Counted from the stretch's first letter, positions 9,694 to 19,968 are shown. The stretch is 64,000 nucleotides of DNA from Lentibacter sp. (GCA_016744435.1 JADGEJ010000011.1:32091-96090), one strand, 5' to 3'. A program made the numbers and translations. Notes: generated by a model from the letters alone, not told the origin.

Positions 9694-11721
9694 ATGCTGC
9701 TGGCTCGAGCAACTGAGACGATATTGCTCGGCCAGCGAGGGCATCTTTTCCCTTGGGCACCGGTTTGCTTTGCTACGGGCATTGGAACTTACTTCTCACT
9801 GAAGTTTGAACCCGCGCTTTGGGTGTTCGTCGCGATCTTGGGAGTGTGCCTAGCCTGCCTTTTGGTGCTGCTGCGTTGGCGCTCAGTCTTCGCGCCTATT
9901 TTGTGGCTGGTTTTGCTCACCTTGGCTGGGTTTGGCACGGCGGGGATGCGGGCCAACATCCTTGATGCGCCTGTGTTGAGTTTTCGCTACTACGGCGCTG
10001 TGCAAGGGCGGATCGTGAAGGTTGACCGCGGCTCTTCGGGCGCCATGCGGCTGATGCTTGACCAAGTTGTGCTGGAAAGGACAGAGCCTGCACGCATGCC
10101 CAGAAAGGTGCGTGTTTCACTGCGCGAGTACTCCGAAGAATCCTGGGTGCGCCCGGGGAGCACGGTGATGCTGACGGCGCTGCTATCTCCCCCCTCAGGC
10201 CCAGCAGAACCAGGCGGGTTTGATTTTCGTCGCCATGCTTGGTTCCTTGAGCTTGGAGCTGTTGGCTCTGCTCGCTCACCGCTCATGCTTGTCGAGCCGG
10301 AAGGTTGGAACAAGCCAATCCTGCAAATCAGACTGAGCTTTGCGAAGTTTGTTCGCACCCAAATTGAGGGAGAGCGTGGCGCGTTTGCAGCCGCGATCCT
10401 GACCGGGGACCGCTCTGGTATGTCGCAAGAGACGATCCTGTCTTTGAGGCGCACAAATCTTGCACATTTACTGGCGATCTCCGGCCTGCACATGGGGTTG
10501 CTAACGGGGCTCGTGTTTGCGCTCTCTCGGTATGTGTTGCTGCTCTCGCCGCAGGCCCGCCAGCATGTACCGATCCGTAAAGTCGCTGCGGGAGTCGCGC
10601 TTGTGGCTTCGTTCTTCTATCTGCTTTTGTCAGGCGGGAACGTTGCGACCGAGCGCGCCTTTATTATGGCCACTGTAGCGCTTGGCGCTGTCCTTTTTGA
10701 ACGCCGGGTGTTCAGCCTGCGCGCAGTTGCGGCTGCCGCACTTATCGTGCTGGCGCTCTGGCCAGAGGCCTTACTTGGCCCCGGGTTCCAGATGTCCTTT
10801 GCGGCGACGACAGCTCTTGTGAGCGTTTTCGCATATTTGCGCGACAAGCAAATCGGGCTTGGCCCGCGATGGTTTAAACCAATTGCGACTGTGTTCATTT
10901 CATCCCTCGTGGCGGGGTTGGCAACCGCCCCCATCGCGGCGGCCCACTTCAACCAGTTTGCTCACTATGGGCTTGTCGCCAACTTGCTCGCAGTTCCCTT
11001 GATGGGTGTCTTGGTGATCCCTTCAGCCGTTCTGGCACTGTTGCTTTGGCCTCTTGGTCTGTCGGCAATCGGATTTTGGTTGATGGATGTCGGCATTCGT
11101 TGGATCTTGGGCGTCGCGGCTTACGTCGCATCGCTTGAAGGCGCGCGCGGTACGGTGGTTAGCCCTGATCCAGCTGTTCTTGTGATCCTGTCACTTGGTG
11201 CGCTGACCGTCTCGCTTTGGCGGGGGCAAGCGCGCATATTGGGGGTGGCGCCTGTTGTGCTTGCTTTTGGCCTCTGGTCCCAGACAGAGCGGCCCAATGT
11301 TCTGATCGAAGGTTCAGGACGACTTGTTGGAATATTGGAAGACACTGGCCGCGCTTTGAGCAAAGCCAAAGGCAGTGGTTTTGTGGCTACAAACTGGCTT
11401 GAAAATGATGGCGATGCGCGCAGTCAGGCCTTGGCCTCTGAGGGGTGGGCTGATGCTGCGCGAACTGAGCAGTTTCAAGTTCGACACCTCTGGCGCAAGC
11501 GGGATATGGAAAAGGTGTCCTGTGTTTCAGGCGAACTGCTGGTCATCGCTGGTAAGCCAGATGTGCAGTTGCCTTGCCGTGTCTACAACTCAGAAAGCCT
11601 CGCGAAGACAGGATCAATTGCGCTCTACTTTCAGGACGGAAAGATCACGGAGAAAACGGCCCGCGATGTCACGGGCCGCCGCTTGTGGAGCAGTCAATTC
11701 AAGGCCAAAGAAACTCAGTAA
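9694..11721 (+). CDS. comEC: ComEC/Rec2-type DNA uptake channel, no metallo-beta-lactamase domain
   Basis: Polytopic inner-membrane protein that carries single-stranded DNA into the cytoplasm during transformation. Residues about 25-200 form the N-terminal membrane/OB-like part (DUF4131). The Competence domain follows at about 230-500, with the family segment [13 protein letters not shown] and several membrane helices. The remaining roughly 170 residues contain no HxHxDH metal motif, so the C-terminal nuclease-like domain of many ComEC proteins is absent or degenerate. AAGGACAAGG precedes the ATG. The gene converges on lexA with a 7-bp overlap. In R. capsulatus comEC is needed by recipients of GTA DNA. 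Confidence 0.9.
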   Translation: MLLARATETILLGQRGHLFPWAPVCFATGIGTYFSLKFEPALWVFVAILGVCLACLLVLLRWRSVFAPILWLVLLTLAGFGTAGMRANILDAPVLSFRYYGAVQGRIVKVDRGSSGAMRLMLDQVVLERTEPARMPRKVRVSLREYSEESWVRPGSTVMLTALLSPPSGPAEPGGFDFRRHAWFLELGAVGSARSPLMLVEPEGWNKPILQIRLSFAKFVRTQIEGERGAFAAAILTGDRSGMSQETILSLRRTNLAHLLAISGLHMGLLTGLVFALSRYVLLLSPQARQHVPIRKVAAGVALVASFFYLLLSGGNVATERAFIMATVALGAVLFERRVFSLRAVAAAALIVLALWPEALLGPGFQMSFAATTALVSVFAYLRDKQIGLGPRWFKPIATVFISSLVAGLATAPIAAAHFNQFAHYGLVANLLAVPLMGVLVIPSAVLALLLWPLGLSAIGFWLMDVGIRWILGVAAYVASLEGARGTVVSPDPAVLVILSLGALTVSLWRGQARILGVAPVVLAFGLWSQTERPNVLIEGSGRLVGILEDTGRALSKAKGSGFVATNWLENDGDARSQALASEGWADAARTEQFQVRHLWRKRDMEKVSCVSGELLVIAGKPDVQLPCRVYNSESLAKTGSIALYFQDGKITEKTARDVTGRRLWSSQFKAKETQ

Positions 11722-12410
11722 GTTCGGATCAAACCGACAAGACGACCCTGCACTTTGACTTGATCATCAGGGAACACGCGCGTCTCGTAAGCGGGGTTGG
11801 CCGCTTCCAGCGCAATAGCATTGCCGCGGCGGAAAAACCGTTTCAACGTGGCTTCCTGATCATCTACGAGAGCAACCACGATATCACCATTCTCGGCAGT
11901 TGAAGTTTCGCGGATAACCACAACATCGCCTGAATTAATGCCAGCTTCGATCATCGAATCCCCTTTTACTTCAAGGGCATAGTGCTCTCCACCAGCGCGC
12001 AACATTGCATTGGGAACAGCGACGTTATGCGACACCTGGCTGATTGCCTCGATCGGAACACCCGCCGCGATGCGGCCCATAACGGGCAACTCAATGGCCG
12101 GAACCGCGGAAATATTTTGCGCTGCAGCAGGGCGTTCATCGGGCCTGTCGCCATCAATGACTTGCGGGGTGAAGCCAGAAGGCGCGCCGCCGAGGCTTTC
12201 AGGCAGTTTTACAATTTCAAGCGCGCGAGCGCGGTGTGCAAGCCTGCGGATAAATCCGCGTTCTTCCAGAGCCGTAATCAGCCGGTGGATCCCTGACTTG
12301 GAGCGCAGATTAAGCGCTTCTTTCATCTCGTCAAAACTGGGTGGAACCCCGTCGCGTTGAACGCGCTTATTGATAAATTCAAGCAGATCGAGCTGTTTTT
12401 TCGTAAGCAT
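11715..12410 (-). CDS. lexA: SOS repressor LexA
   Basis: Transcriptional repressor of the SOS regulon that self-cleaves when RecA is activated. It has an N-terminal winged helix (residues 1-65), a linker, then the S24 peptidase domain. The scissile Ala116-Gly117 is in GRIAAG, the nucleophile is Ser152 in GDSM, and the general-base Lys190 is in EATLKRFFR. The full length is 231 aa. A GTTC-N7-GTTC operator lies 36 bases before the start, indicating autoregulation. It follows moeA and the trp genes in the same direction with a 133-base gap. LexA also affects GTA production in R. capsulatus. Confidence 0.97.
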   Translation of the reverse strand: MLTKKQLDLLEFINKRVQRDGVPPSFDEMKEALNLRSKSGIHRLITALEERGFIRRLAHRARALEIVKLPESLGGAPSGFTPQVIDGDRPDERPAAAQNISAVPAIELPVMGRIAAGVPIEAISQVSHNVAVPNAMLRAGGEHYALEVKGDSMIEAGINSGDVVVIRETSTAENGDIVVALVDDQEATLKRFFRRGNAIALEAANPAYETRVFPDDQVKVQGRLVGLIRTY

Positions 12411-12445
12411 CCACGCTGTCCTCTGTTGGTGTTGTTCTCACCAAT

Positions 12446-12460
12446 GTTCTATACATGTTC
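12446..12460. promoter_or_regulatory. LexA operator (SOS box) upstream of lexA
   Basis: GTTCTATACATGTTC is an exact alphaproteobacterial SOS box (GTTC-N7-GTTC). A further GTTC at 12434-12437 is separated by 8 rather than 7 bases and may be a weak second half-site. The location 36 bases before lexA fits autorepression. Confidence 0.8.
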
Positions 12461-12543
12461 ACTTTTTGTGTCAACTCTCGCTTAACATTTCCTAAACGCG
12501 TTGCGAAGAAGGCTACGACGTGGCGTTCTATCGGGAAGATTTA

Positions 12544-13719
12544 TTAGCCGAGAGGAATATAGAGAACGGCATCGCCGATTGCGCAGGCAGCGCCATTCGG
12601 TGGACGCACGAGGAGGGCGTTTGATTGGCTCAAAACACTCAAGAGGGAGCTGTCTTGCCGCTCTGCTGGTGTGATCATGCCGTCAAGAACCTGCGCGCGC
12701 ATATAGTGTTCGCGCGGCCCGTTGGCTTTGAGCGGGGCAGACAGTGTTGCCTCACGTTGCGCTGCCGCTTCGCAAGGATAACCCAGCATCACACGGATCA
12801 TCGGAAGCAAGAACACATGGCCACACACCATGGCTGACACGGGGTTCCCGGGCAGCCCGACCATGGCTGCATTGCCTAGCCGCCCAGCCATCAAAGGCTT
12901 TCCCGGGCGCATAGCAACTTTGTAAAAACTTTGCTCCATACCGAGGGAAGCTGCGACGTCACCAACCAAATCATGATCACCGACTGAGGCGCCGCCTATT
13001 GTGACTGTCAAGTCAGCGCCTTGCGCGAGGTTGAACACGGTCTTAAGGCTGGCCGTGTTGTCGCGCGCAATCGGCAAAATGCGGGCCTCTGCGCCATTGG
13101 CCTCAAGCAAGGCTTTCAGGCCAAACGTGTTGGAGGCCACGATCTGGCCATCGGCTGGCGTTTCACCCGGCATGACAAGTTCGTCGCCTGTCGAAATAAG
13201 TGCCACAACGGGGCGGCGCGCCACGGGCACTTCCGCGATATTCATCGAGGCCAGCAAAGCAATGTCGCTCGGGCCGAGCACACGGGGCGCGCTCAGGATG
13301 TCACCCTTGGCAAAGTCTTGGCCCGCGGGGCGAATATTTGTTTTCCCATCTTGCTCTTGCAGCAAGGTGATCACCTCACCACGACGCTCGACATCTTCTT
13401 GAATGACGATCATGTCAGCGCCCTCAGGAACTGGCGCACCAGTGAAAATGCGGACGCATTGTCCAGCCCCTAGAGCGCCTTTAAAGCCATGGCCTGCCGC
13501 CGCTTCACCGATAACTTTGAACTGGGCATGCAAGTCGGTTTCGATTTGTTTAAGCGCGTAACCGTCCATAGAAGATGCATCAAACGGTGGCTGGGTGAGG
13601 CGCGCTTCTACAGGCTGCGCTAGTGTCCGCCCCGCAGCTTGGGCAATTGGCACTGTCTCGGTCTCGCAGGGTTTTGCGAGCGCGAATAGCTGCTCGAGAG
13701 CTTCAGAAACCGAGATCAT
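12544..13719 (-). CDS. moeA: Molybdopterin molybdotransferase
   Basis: Inserts molybdenum into adenylylated molybdopterin in molybdenum cofactor synthesis. The 391-aa product has all expected segments: [21 protein letters not shown], the GD-motif region [22 protein letters not shown] and the loop [10 protein letters not shown], in the usual order. It starts within the last codons of moaC (4-bp ATGA overlap), so the two cofactor genes are coupled and follow trpC. This mix of trp and Mo-cofactor genes ahead of lexA is a common arrangement in Rhodobacterales. Confidence 0.96.
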   Translation of the reverse strand: MISVSEALEQLFALAKPCETETVPIAQAAGRTLAQPVEARLTQPPFDASSMDGYALKQIETDLHAQFKVIGEAAAGHGFKGALGAGQCVRIFTGAPVPEGADMIVIQEDVERRGEVITLLQEQDGKTNIRPAGQDFAKGDILSAPRVLGPSDIALLASMNIAEVPVARRPVVALISTGDELVMPGETPADGQIVASNTFGLKALLEANGAEARILPIARDNTASLKTVFNLAQGADLTVTIGGASVGDHDLVGDVAASLGMEQSFYKVAMRPGKPLMAGRLGNAAMVGLPGNPVSAMVCGHVFLLPMIRVMLGYPCEAAAQREATLSAPLKANGPREHYMRAQVLDGMITPAERQDSSLLSVLSQSNALLVRPPNGAACAIGDAVLYIPLG

Positions 13720-14192
13720 TTGGCTTCAAAACGGCCTGATTTGCCACCGTCTTTTAGCGTCACATGAACTCCGCCGATTTCCATCTCTTTGTCCACAGCT
13801 TTGACCATGTCATAAACTGTTAGCGCGGCTGTCGAGACGGCTGTGAGCGCTTCCATTTCAACACCGGTCTGTCCGGTTGTCTTGACCGTGGCCTCAATGC
13901 GCACCCCCGGCAAGCCAGCGTCAGGCGTGAGTTCGACGGCAACCTTGGTGATCGGCAATGGGTGACAAAGCGGGATAAGGCTTGATGTCTCCTTTGCTCC
14001 CATGATGCCAGCCAGTTGAGCCACGCCCAGAACATCACCCTTCTTGGCGCGGTTCTCAGTGATCATCGCCAAAGTCGCGGTCGCCATACGGACAAATCCC
14101 GTGGCAGTGGCTATGCGTGAGGTGACGGCTTTGTCAGAAACATCAACCATATGAGCGTTGCCAAGATCGTCAATGTGAGTGAGATTTGACAT
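13716..14192 (-). CDS. moaC: Cyclic pyranopterin monophosphate synthase accessory protein MoaC
   Basis: Converts the MoaA product to cyclic pyranopterin monophosphate, an early step of molybdenum cofactor synthesis. Family motifs [34 protein letters not shown] and the C-terminal KSGRFEA are present in 158 aa. I take the ATG at 14192, giving [11 protein letters not shown], the canonical MoaC start, one base beyond the trpC stop. An in-frame ATG at 14210 would lie inside trpC. The stop overlaps moeA by 4 bp. Confidence 0.95.
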   Translation of the reverse strand: MSNLTHIDDLGNAHMVDVSDKAVTSRIATATGFVRMATATLAMITENRAKKGDVLGVAQLAGIMGAKETSSLIPLCHPLPITKVAVELTPDAGLPGVRIEATVKTTGQTGVEMEALTAVSTAALTVYDMVKAVDKEMEIGGVHVTLKDGGKSGRFEAK

Positions 14193-14193
14193 G

Positions 14194-15006
14194 CTAAAAA
14201 CCGCCTGCATTCAAAGGCTTGGATAGCAAAGCTCGCGTGGCAGTTTCAACGTCGTCTTGGCGCATCAGGCTCTCACCAATGAGGAAGCACCGTGCACCGT
14301 AACGGGCGATGTCTGCCAAGTCTTCGGAGGTGTTAAGCCCGCTTTCAGAGACGATCATCTTGTCGACAGGCACGAGCTTTGACAGCTTGCGCGTATTGTC
14401 GAGCGAGGTTTCAAACGTGTTGAGGTTGCGGTTGTTGATGCCAACTAGGCGTGACGCCAGTTGCTCGCTTCGCTCAAGCTCTTCTTCGTTGTGCACTTCG
14501 ATCAGCGCATCCATGCCCCAAGCAGCAGCGCTGTCTTCAAGTTCCTTTGCCTGCGCGTCAGACACGCTCGCCATAATGATCAGAATGCAGTCTGCACCCA
14601 TCGCACGTGCCTCGGCAACTTGGTAGGGGTCATACATGAAATCCTTACGCAAAACCGGCAGATCACAAGCGGCCCGTGCCTCAACGAGGAACTCTTTACT
14701 GCCCTGAAAGCTGGGGGTGTCTGTCAGAACCGAAAGGCAAGTTGCTCCACCCGCCGCATAGGCTGCGGCAAGTTTGGCTGGCTCAAAGTCTTCTCGGATC
14801 AGGCCCTTGGAAGGGCTGGCTTTCTTGATCTCGGCGATCAATCCATAGCCGGTGCGAGAGGCATCAAACAAGGCGCCTGCGAACGGGCGGACAGGGCTTG
14901 CTGCCTTGGCATCAGCTTCGATGCTCTCTAACGGGCGTGCGGCTTTGTCGGCTGCGATTTCTTCAAGTTTATAGGCTTTGATTTTGTCAAGAATCGTCGG
15001 GCTCAT
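14194..15006 (-). CDS. trpC: Indole-3-glycerol phosphate synthase
   Basis: Closes the indole ring from carboxyphenylamino-deoxyribulose phosphate in tryptophan synthesis. A single-domain TIM barrel of 270 aa without a fused TrpF. Catalytic segments are visible: [25 protein letters not shown], the Glu in [21 protein letters not shown] and VSESGLNT. It overlaps trpD by 4 bp and abuts moaC, in the order trpG-trpD-trpC-moaC-moeA. Confidence 0.97.
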   Translation of the reverse strand: MSPTILDKIKAYKLEEIAADKAARPLESIEADAKAASPVRPFAGALFDASRTGYGLIAEIKKASPSKGLIREDFEPAKLAAAYAAGGATCLSVLTDTPSFQGSKEFLVEARAACDLPVLRKDFMYDPYQVAEARAMGADCILIIMASVSDAQAKELEDSAAAWGMDALIEVHNEEELERSEQLASRLVGINNRNLNTFETSLDNTRKLSKLVPVDKMIVSESGLNTSEDLADIARYGARCFLIGESLMRQDDVETATRALLSKPLNAGGF

Positions 15007-16028
15007 GTGCTGGCCTCCGATGTGAATTTTGCAAGGGCATCAACTTTGGCTTTTGCGGCTCCGCTGTCGATACTTTCGGCGGCCAGTTTGGCGCCCTCTG
15101 TGAGCGTATCTACTTTGCCCGCAACGTAAAGCGCCGCAGCAGCGTTTAACAGAACAGCGTCACGGTAGGCAGAAACCTCTCCAGCAAGCAGCGCACGAAA
15201 GGCCTGCGCGTTCTCAGAGGGGCTGCCGCCAACAATGGCCTCAAACGGGTGCTCAGGCAGGCCCGCGTTGGCAGGATAAACTTCGCGATCAGTAACCGTG
15301 CCATCTTCGTTGAGCTCGGCGACCCAGCTTACACCCGAGATTGCCAACTCGTCGGTTCCGTCAGAACCATGAACAAGCCAAGCCTTTTCAGAGCCAAGAG
15401 CGCCGAGAGTTTCGGCCATTGGCCGGATGAGATCTCGAGAGAAAGCGCCGGTGAGCTGCCGCTTTACGCCAGCGGGATTGGTCAGCGGGCCGAGAATGTT
15501 AAAGATCGTGCGGGTGCCAAGCTCGGCGCGTACAGGGCCGACATGGGCCATCGCGGGGTGGTGCATTGGCGCCATCATGAAGCATATACCGCAGTTTTGT
15601 AGCGCATTTTCAACGGTCTCTGCGCCAAGCATCACGTTGATTCCCATTTCACCTAAAGCATCGGCTGCTCCTGATTTGGAGCTGAGGTTGCGGTTGCCGT
15701 GTTTGGCGACAGGCACACCAGCACCAGCGACAACAAAGGCAGTCGCGGTCGAGATGTTAAGCGTTCCTTTACCGTCACCGCCTGTGCCGACGATGTCCAT
15801 CGCGCCCGCTGGAGCTTTCACAGCGTTGCACTTGGCCCGCATGACGGCGGCGGCGGCGGCGTATTCTTCAACCGTTTCGCCACGGGTGCGCAACGCCATA
15901 AGCAGCCCGCCGGTCTGGGCTGCTGTTGCCTGGCCTTCAAACAACATAGTGAAGGCAAGCTTGGCTTCATCTCGACTCAAAGCGCGCTCAGCGGCTGCGC
16001 CAATCAGGGGCTTCAAAGCGTCGCTCAT
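15003..16028 (-). CDS. trpD: Anthranilate phosphoribosyltransferase
   Basis: Transfers phosphoribose to anthranilate. The 341-aa protein shows the PRPP-binding [14 protein letters not shown], the catalytic and anthranilate segments [18 protein letters not shown] and the [11 protein letters not shown] stretch. Both ends overlap neighbours by 4 bp (trpG upstream, trpC downstream), so the three trp genes are translationally coupled. trpE lies separately near 21 kb. Confidence 0.97.
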   Translation of the reverse strand: MSDALKPLIGAAAERALSRDEAKLAFTMLFEGQATAAQTGGLLMALRTRGETVEEYAAAAAVMRAKCNAVKAPAGAMDIVGTGGDGKGTLNISTATAFVVAGAGVPVAKHGNRNLSSKSGAADALGEMGINVMLGAETVENALQNCGICFMMAPMHHPAMAHVGPVRAELGTRTIFNILGPLTNPAGVKRQLTGAFSRDLIRPMAETLGALGSEKAWLVHGSDGTDELAISGVSWVAELNEDGTVTDREVYPANAGLPEHPFEAIVGGSPSENAQAFRALLAGEVSAYRDAVLLNAAAALYVAGKVDTLTEGAKLAAESIDSGAAKAKVDALAKFTSEAST

Positions 16029-16606
16029 GCGGGTTCCTTCACGGTATCAAGGAAGTTTTGCAACATGGCATGGCCATGCTCAGAACGGATCGATTCCGGG
16101 TGAAACTGAACGCCCTGAATCGGGAGCTTGCGGTGTTGCAGGCCCATGATGGTGCCATCTTCAAGCTCTGCCGTGACTTCAAGACAATCCGGCAAGCTTG
16201 CGCGCTCAACCACCAGAGAGTGATAGCGCGTTGCGGCAAAAGGCGAGGGCAGGCCTGCGAACAGCCCTTTGCCAGTATGGCTGATCTGGCCCATTTTCCC
16301 GTGCACGATTTCGGAATGCTGCACGACTTTGCCGCCAAAAGCCTGACCGATTGCTTGATGCCCAAGGCAGACACCCATCAGCGGCGTGCCTGTCTCGGCA
16401 GCGGCCTGCGTGAGCGCCAAGCAAATACCGGCTTGATCAGGATCACAAGGGCCCGGAGACAGCAAGATCGACGACGGCTTAAGAGCCATCGCGGCCTGCA
16501 CATCCAGTGCGTCATTGCGTTTTACCAGCACATCAGCGCCAAGTTCGCCCAAATAATGGACCAAATTGTATGTGAAACTGTCGTAATTATCTATCAGTAG
16601 CAGCAT
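16025..16606 (-). CDS. trpG: Anthranilate synthase glutamine amidotransferase subunit
   Basis: Class I amidotransferase subunit that delivers ammonia to TrpE. The nucleophile Cys is in [15 protein letters not shown] and the His-Glu pair is in QFHPESI; 193 aa is normal for a stand-alone TrpG. I place the start at the ATG at 16606 ([14 protein letters not shown], the conserved N terminus). The frame extends about 27 codons upstream, but those residues do not belong to the family. In many bacteria the same subunit also serves aminodeoxychorismate synthase. It is the first gene of the trpGDC-moaC-moeA run, and I see no Trp-rich leader peptide ahead of it. Confidence 0.96.
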   Translation of the reverse strand: MLLLIDNYDSFTYNLVHYLGELGADVLVKRNDALDVQAAMALKPSSILLSPGPCDPDQAGICLALTQAAAETGTPLMGVCLGHQAIGQAFGGKVVQHSEIVHGKMGQISHTGKGLFAGLPSPFAATRYHSLVVERASLPDCLEVTAELEDGTIMGLQHRKLPIQGVQFHPESIRSEHGHAMLQNFLDTVKEPA

Positions 16607-16732
16607 CTTGCCATTCACTCTATGAAAGGGCTGGAGGCTCGGCCCAAGGTCGCGGTATACATGTTCAGGGTTCCAGCGCACCGTCAAGGGGCGAGGGGCT
16701 GTAAACGGGCAGATAAATGATAGGTGAGTGGC

Positions 16733-18184
16733 ATGGCGCGCGGAATTCTGAGCGGTATGATTGTAGGAACACTGGTGAGCACTGTTGGTGTGGGCGCTTT
16801 GTCTTTGCTGGCGGGGCCCCCGGCTGTCAGGCCAGCGCCACAGGCGCCTGAGACGAGCTCAGCAGAGGCTCCGCAAAGTCAAGTGGCTCCGGTGTCGGCT
16901 GACGCTCCGGCAAACCTGCCAAATTCGCAAAATACCCCGACCAGTAGCAATGCCCCCTCCGCTGTGCCTCCGACGGCCGATATGTCCGCAACCTTGGATG
17001 GGACAGCACCCGCGCCTGAAACCGGCGCGGCAGATGAGGCTGCGGTATCGCCGGAAGAGACATCGCAACCGGATATCGCCCTGACAGATGATACTCCCAG
17101 CCAAACCAGTCCTGCACAGACCGCACCGGGCCTTCCCGCGAGCGAAAGTGAAGTCGCTGTAGCTACGGAGACAGCGACGCCAAAGCCGCAGCCAGAGCCA
17201 ACGCCGCAGCCAGAGGCGGCTTCTGAAGCGAATGCGGATGACACTCCAACCGCAGAATTGCCAGCAGCTTTGCCTGACGACGAGCGCGAAGAGATCACCC
17301 TTGAGGTTGCTCCCGAGGAACCAGAGGCCGCCGCCGCACCAGCCACAAAGCCGACAACAAAAACCGAACGGGCCAGTCTCGGAACCCCCGCAAAAAAGCT
17401 TGGTTCAAGCCAGTCTTCTCGGCTTCCGTCTGTGAAGGTTGAAACAGCACAAGACGCTGAAAACACCGCTGAAAACACTGCTGAAAACCAAGCCGAAATT
17501 TCAGAAGACAGCCCACCGTTCCTGCGCTTTGCTCAGCCCTTCAAAGGCGATGCAAACAAGCCCAAAATGGCCATCGTTCTGATAGATGACGGAACCAGCA
17601 ACATCGGCATCGAGGCGCTCACAACCTTCCCGTACCCGCTCAGTTTCGCGGTGGATACCTCCTGGAAAGGCGCGCCTGACGCTATGGCGACATACCGCGC
17701 CTCGGGCTTTGAAGTGCTCGCCATGGTAGACCTTCCACGCGGAGCGCGCGCCAGTGACGTTGAGGTGGCGCTGCCGGTGATGTTGGCGACGCTTCCTGAG
17801 GCTGTCGGGGTGATAGAAACACCCGACGCAGGCCTGCAGGACAGCCGCGAAGTTATCAGCCAAGTCTCTGATTTTCTCGCCAATTCCGGCCATGGGCTGG
17901 TGCTGTTTCCTAAGGGTTTGAACACCGCGCAAAAGCTGGCTGCCAAGCAGGGTGTGCCTTCGACAACGGTGTTTCGAGACTTTGACAGCAAGGGGCAGAA
18001 CGCCAGCACCATCAAGCGCTTTCTCAGCCATGCCGCGCTCAAAGCGGGCAACGAAGGCGGGGTTGTTATGGTCGGGCGCTTGCGTGCCGACACGATCAGT
18101 GCACTGCTGCTCTGGGGGCTTCAAGACCGCTCCGACAGGCTCGAACTGGCCCCCGTCAGCCAGCTGATGAAAGTGCCAAATTAA
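16733..18184 (+). CDS. Divergent polysaccharide deacetylase family protein
   Basis: Envelope protein with an N-terminal hydrophobic signal or anchor (about residues 5-30, [18 protein letters not shown]). A linker of over 200 residues rich in Pro, Ala, Glu and Thr follows, then a C-terminal divergent polysaccharide deacetylase domain (PF04748) from about residue 275 ([13 protein letters not shown]). The linker contains short repeats such as [12 protein letters not shown] and [11 protein letters not shown] and is probably disordered. The linked domain is related to bacterial YibQ; substrate and activity are unknown. I use the ATG at 16733, with GGTGAG just upstream; a GTG three codons earlier is possible. 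A CtrA-type motif overlaps its stop codon. Confidence 0.82.
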   Translation: MARGILSGMIVGTLVSTVGVGALSLLAGPPAVRPAPQAPETSSAEAPQSQVAPVSADAPANLPNSQNTPTSSNAPSAVPPTADMSATLDGTAPAPETGAADEAAVSPEETSQPDIALTDDTPSQTSPAQTAPGLPASESEVAVATETATPKPQPEPTPQPEAASEANADDTPTAELPAALPDDEREEITLEVAPEEPEAAAAPATKPTTKTERASLGTPAKKLGSSQSSRLPSVKVETAQDAENTAENTAENQAEISEDSPPFLRFAQPFKGDANKPKMAIVLIDDGTSNIGIEALTTFPYPLSFAVDTSWKGAPDAMATYRASGFEVLAMVDLPRGARASDVEVALPVMLATLPEAVGVIETPDAGLQDSREVISQVSDFLANSGHGLVLFPKGLNTAQKLAAKQGVPSTTVFRDFDSKGQNASTIKRFLSHAALKAGNEGGVVMVGRLRADTISALLLWGLQDRSDRLELAPVSQLMKVPN

Positions 18185-18196
18185 CCCGGCCTTAAC
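18181..18196. promoter_or_regulatory. Perfect CtrA-type motif at the end of the deacetylase gene
   Basis: TTAACCCGGCCTTAAC matches TTAA-N7-TTAAC without a mismatch. It covers the stop codon of the preceding gene and faces the gene-poor stretch 18197-18624, so the regulated transcript, if any, is unidentified. The sequence could be chance in a region with several TTAACC words. Confidence 0.4.
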
Positions 18197-18624
18197 CCAG
18201 CTCAACACAGCTCAACACTGTAACTTTTGCAAAATGGGCCAGTGCCTACACTATGCAGCTATGCGTGCAGCTATCTATGCATAACGCGTATGCACAGTTT
18301 TCGCGTGAGCTTTCTTAACAGAAATTAGTCAATGCAGCGTGCGGTGGGGCAGGCACATCTCCTTTGCGCTTGGCTGGATGCAGTCATTCGGAGCAAAAAG
18401 AGCCGAAGGCCAAGCCGCGGGTTTTGCCGACCTTCAACCGTGCAAGCTCAGCTACTGGAAGCGGCCCAAACCAGACCTTCGTGGTCTTTCTTGCGAAAGG
18501 CTGCTGCGAGCTCTCTTAGACAGATGCTGCGCTACACATGAATGACCGGAAGGAGGTGATTGCCCATCGCTGTCATCTGACCATTTGGCTACAGATGCGC
18601 ATGCTGATCTAGAACCGAGCCTAA
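18197..18624. other. Gene-poor interval with no convincing coding region
   Basis: About 430 bases separate the deacetylase gene from the LysR gene. The stretch contains a repeated CAGCTCAACA word (18198-18218), a run of ATGCA-type words around 18250-18297, short open frames up to 68 codons with no recognisable content (for example 18339-18545), and a perfect Shine-Dalgarno-like AGGAGGTGAT at 18551-18560 with no usable start codon after it. It may hold a decayed gene or a small RNA; nothing here can be assigned. Confidence 0.5.
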
Positions 18625-19518
18625 CTAATGGAACGATGCCTGATGTCGCCCAAAAAGTGCATCAATCTTGCGAAAAACATGTCGGACGTGCGAAAGATTT
18701 CCGTCGTCTTGGTGTTTGACCAGCCACTGTATGTGTTCAATGCTTTCTATTGGAGAGGAGCATTGCTGCAAGCGTGGATCGGTCGCGCCTATGAAAACCG
18801 GAAGAATACAAAGCCCACCCCCTGCGGCTGCCGCCTCCAATACAGCCTGCGGTGAATCGCAAGTCAGCGCCGCCGCTCCACCAATTTGTTGCCTTAGCCA
18901 AAACGACGATGTGCCGGTCCCGCCCGAAACTGATGAGATCACCCAATCACAGCTCGTGTAGCGGTCTTCTGTGAAAGCGTCTGAATGCGACGCGCAGTAG
19001 TCGATTGATCCATAAATGGCAAAACCGACGCGGCCGATCCGTTTTTTCGCTAACCCCTGCTGATCGGGCACCTTGTTCCGAACCGCAATGTCCGCTTCAC
19101 GCCGTGACAGATTCAGAAAGTTCGCACCAGTCAACAACTCAATTCGGGGGCCGGTAGATCCTGCCGAGATGTCCTGTAGATGCCGTGCCAAGAAGACACT
19201 TGTCCAAAAACCCGCAGTGACACGCACCACGGGGCGATGATCGAGTTGGCTCAGCCACGTCTGAATGGATTTAGACTGCCCTGACATTTCCTGAACTCTG
19301 CCAAGGAGTTCACGCCCGTGGGTTGTGAGGTCATACCCTGACGGGTTCCGGTCAAAGAGTTGCACATCCATTGTCTCCTCCAGATGCCGCATGCGGCGGC
19401 TTAACGTCGGCGAACTTGAACCTGAAACCACAGCCGCACCAACGAGCCCACCTTCTTGAGCGACGGCTAGGAACAACCGAAGATCATCCCAATTTGGCAT
19501 TTTATTTTTGAAAGACAT
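18625..19518 (-). CDS. LysR-family transcriptional regulator
   Basis: One-component regulator with an N-terminal winged helix (about residues 10-65, including VVSGSSSPTLSRRMRHLEE) and a C-terminal ligand-binding domain (297 aa in total). I place the start at the ATG at 19518 (MSFKNKMPNWDDLRLF), with a weak CCGGAAC ahead of it; the next in-frame ATG at 19500 has no ribosome site, and earlier ones lie outside the family. It is divergent from the small monooxygenase gene at 19642, its likely target. The effector is unknown. Its codon choice looks less GC-biased than that of its neighbours, and the pair sits in a gene-poor part of the window, so recent acquisition is possible. Confidence 0.85.
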   Translation of the reverse strand: MSFKNKMPNWDDLRLFLAVAQEGGLVGAAVVSGSSSPTLSRRMRHLEETMDVQLFDRNPSGYDLTTHGRELLGRVQEMSGQSKSIQTWLSQLDHRPVVRVTAGFWTSVFLARHLQDISAGSTGPRIELLTGANFLNLSRREADIAVRNKVPDQQGLAKKRIGRVGFAIYGSIDYCASHSDAFTEDRYTSCDWVISSVSGGTGTSSFWLRQQIGGAAALTCDSPQAVLEAAAAGGGLCILPVFIGATDPRLQQCSSPIESIEHIQWLVKHQDDGNLSHVRHVFRKIDALFGRHQASFH

Positions 19519-19641
19519 GTTCCGGATATTGCCGTCGAAAATGGGTGATGACCAGCCTAAACTGAGCAAAGATTCAGCTAAATAAGGTTGTTGGGTCGCT
19601 TTCACGAAAAGCATGTCAAAATAAAAAAGGACACCACTTAC

Positions 19642-19935
19642 ATGACTATAGAACACATCGTCACAGTGACTTTCAAATCAAAGCCCGAACATCTCGAAGC
19701 ATTCACGGGTGTCATGAAAACCGTCAGTTCCGAGTTACCCTCAGTAGACGGATGCAAAGCCGTCCGCGTCATGACACACCAAGACGACCCGTCAGTGTTC
19801 ATGTTGATTGAGGATTGGGAAAGCTCAGACAAACATGCGGTTCACATCAATCGTCTGGTCGAATCTGGCGAGTGGGCTGGTCTTGAACAGATGCTCGCGG
19901 TGCCACCTACAAGCATCATTTTGACACAGGTCTAA
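19642..19935 (+). CDS. ABM-domain (quinol monooxygenase-like) protein
   Basis: A 97-aa single-domain protein of the antibiotic biosynthesis monooxygenase fold, a dimeric ferredoxin-like barrel. Fold-typical segments are IVTVTFKSKPEHLEAF near the N terminus and VFMLIEDWESSDKHAVH in the middle. Members oxidise small quinols or act as stress proteins; the substrate cannot be named. AAGG lies about 11 bases before the ATG. It is divergent from the LysR gene and ends before a hairpin at 19945-19968. Confidence 0.78.
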   Translation: MTIEHIVTVTFKSKPEHLEAFTGVMKTVSSELPSVDGCKAVRVMTHQDDPSVFMLIEDWESSDKHAVHINRLVESGEWAGLEQMLAVPPTSIILTQV

Positions 19936-19944
19936 CAAATCTCG

Positions 19945-19968
19945 GCGACCAGCCATGGTGCTGGTCGC
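19945..19968 (+). terminator. Hairpin terminator after the ABM gene
   Basis: A perfect 9-bp stem (GCGACCAGC / GCTGGTCGC) with loop CATGGT begins 9 bases after the stop of the ABM gene. The downstream TGCATCTTTGC is only moderately T-rich, so termination is likely but not certain. Confidence 0.6.

Noticed and set aside
16607..16732. Tryptophan leader peptide or attenuator before trpG
   Set aside because: No short frame with adjacent Trp codons is visible in the gap.
18339..18545. 68-codon open frame in the gene-poor interval
   Set aside because: No ribosome site, no recognisable sequence, and overlapping frames of similar length in the same stretch.
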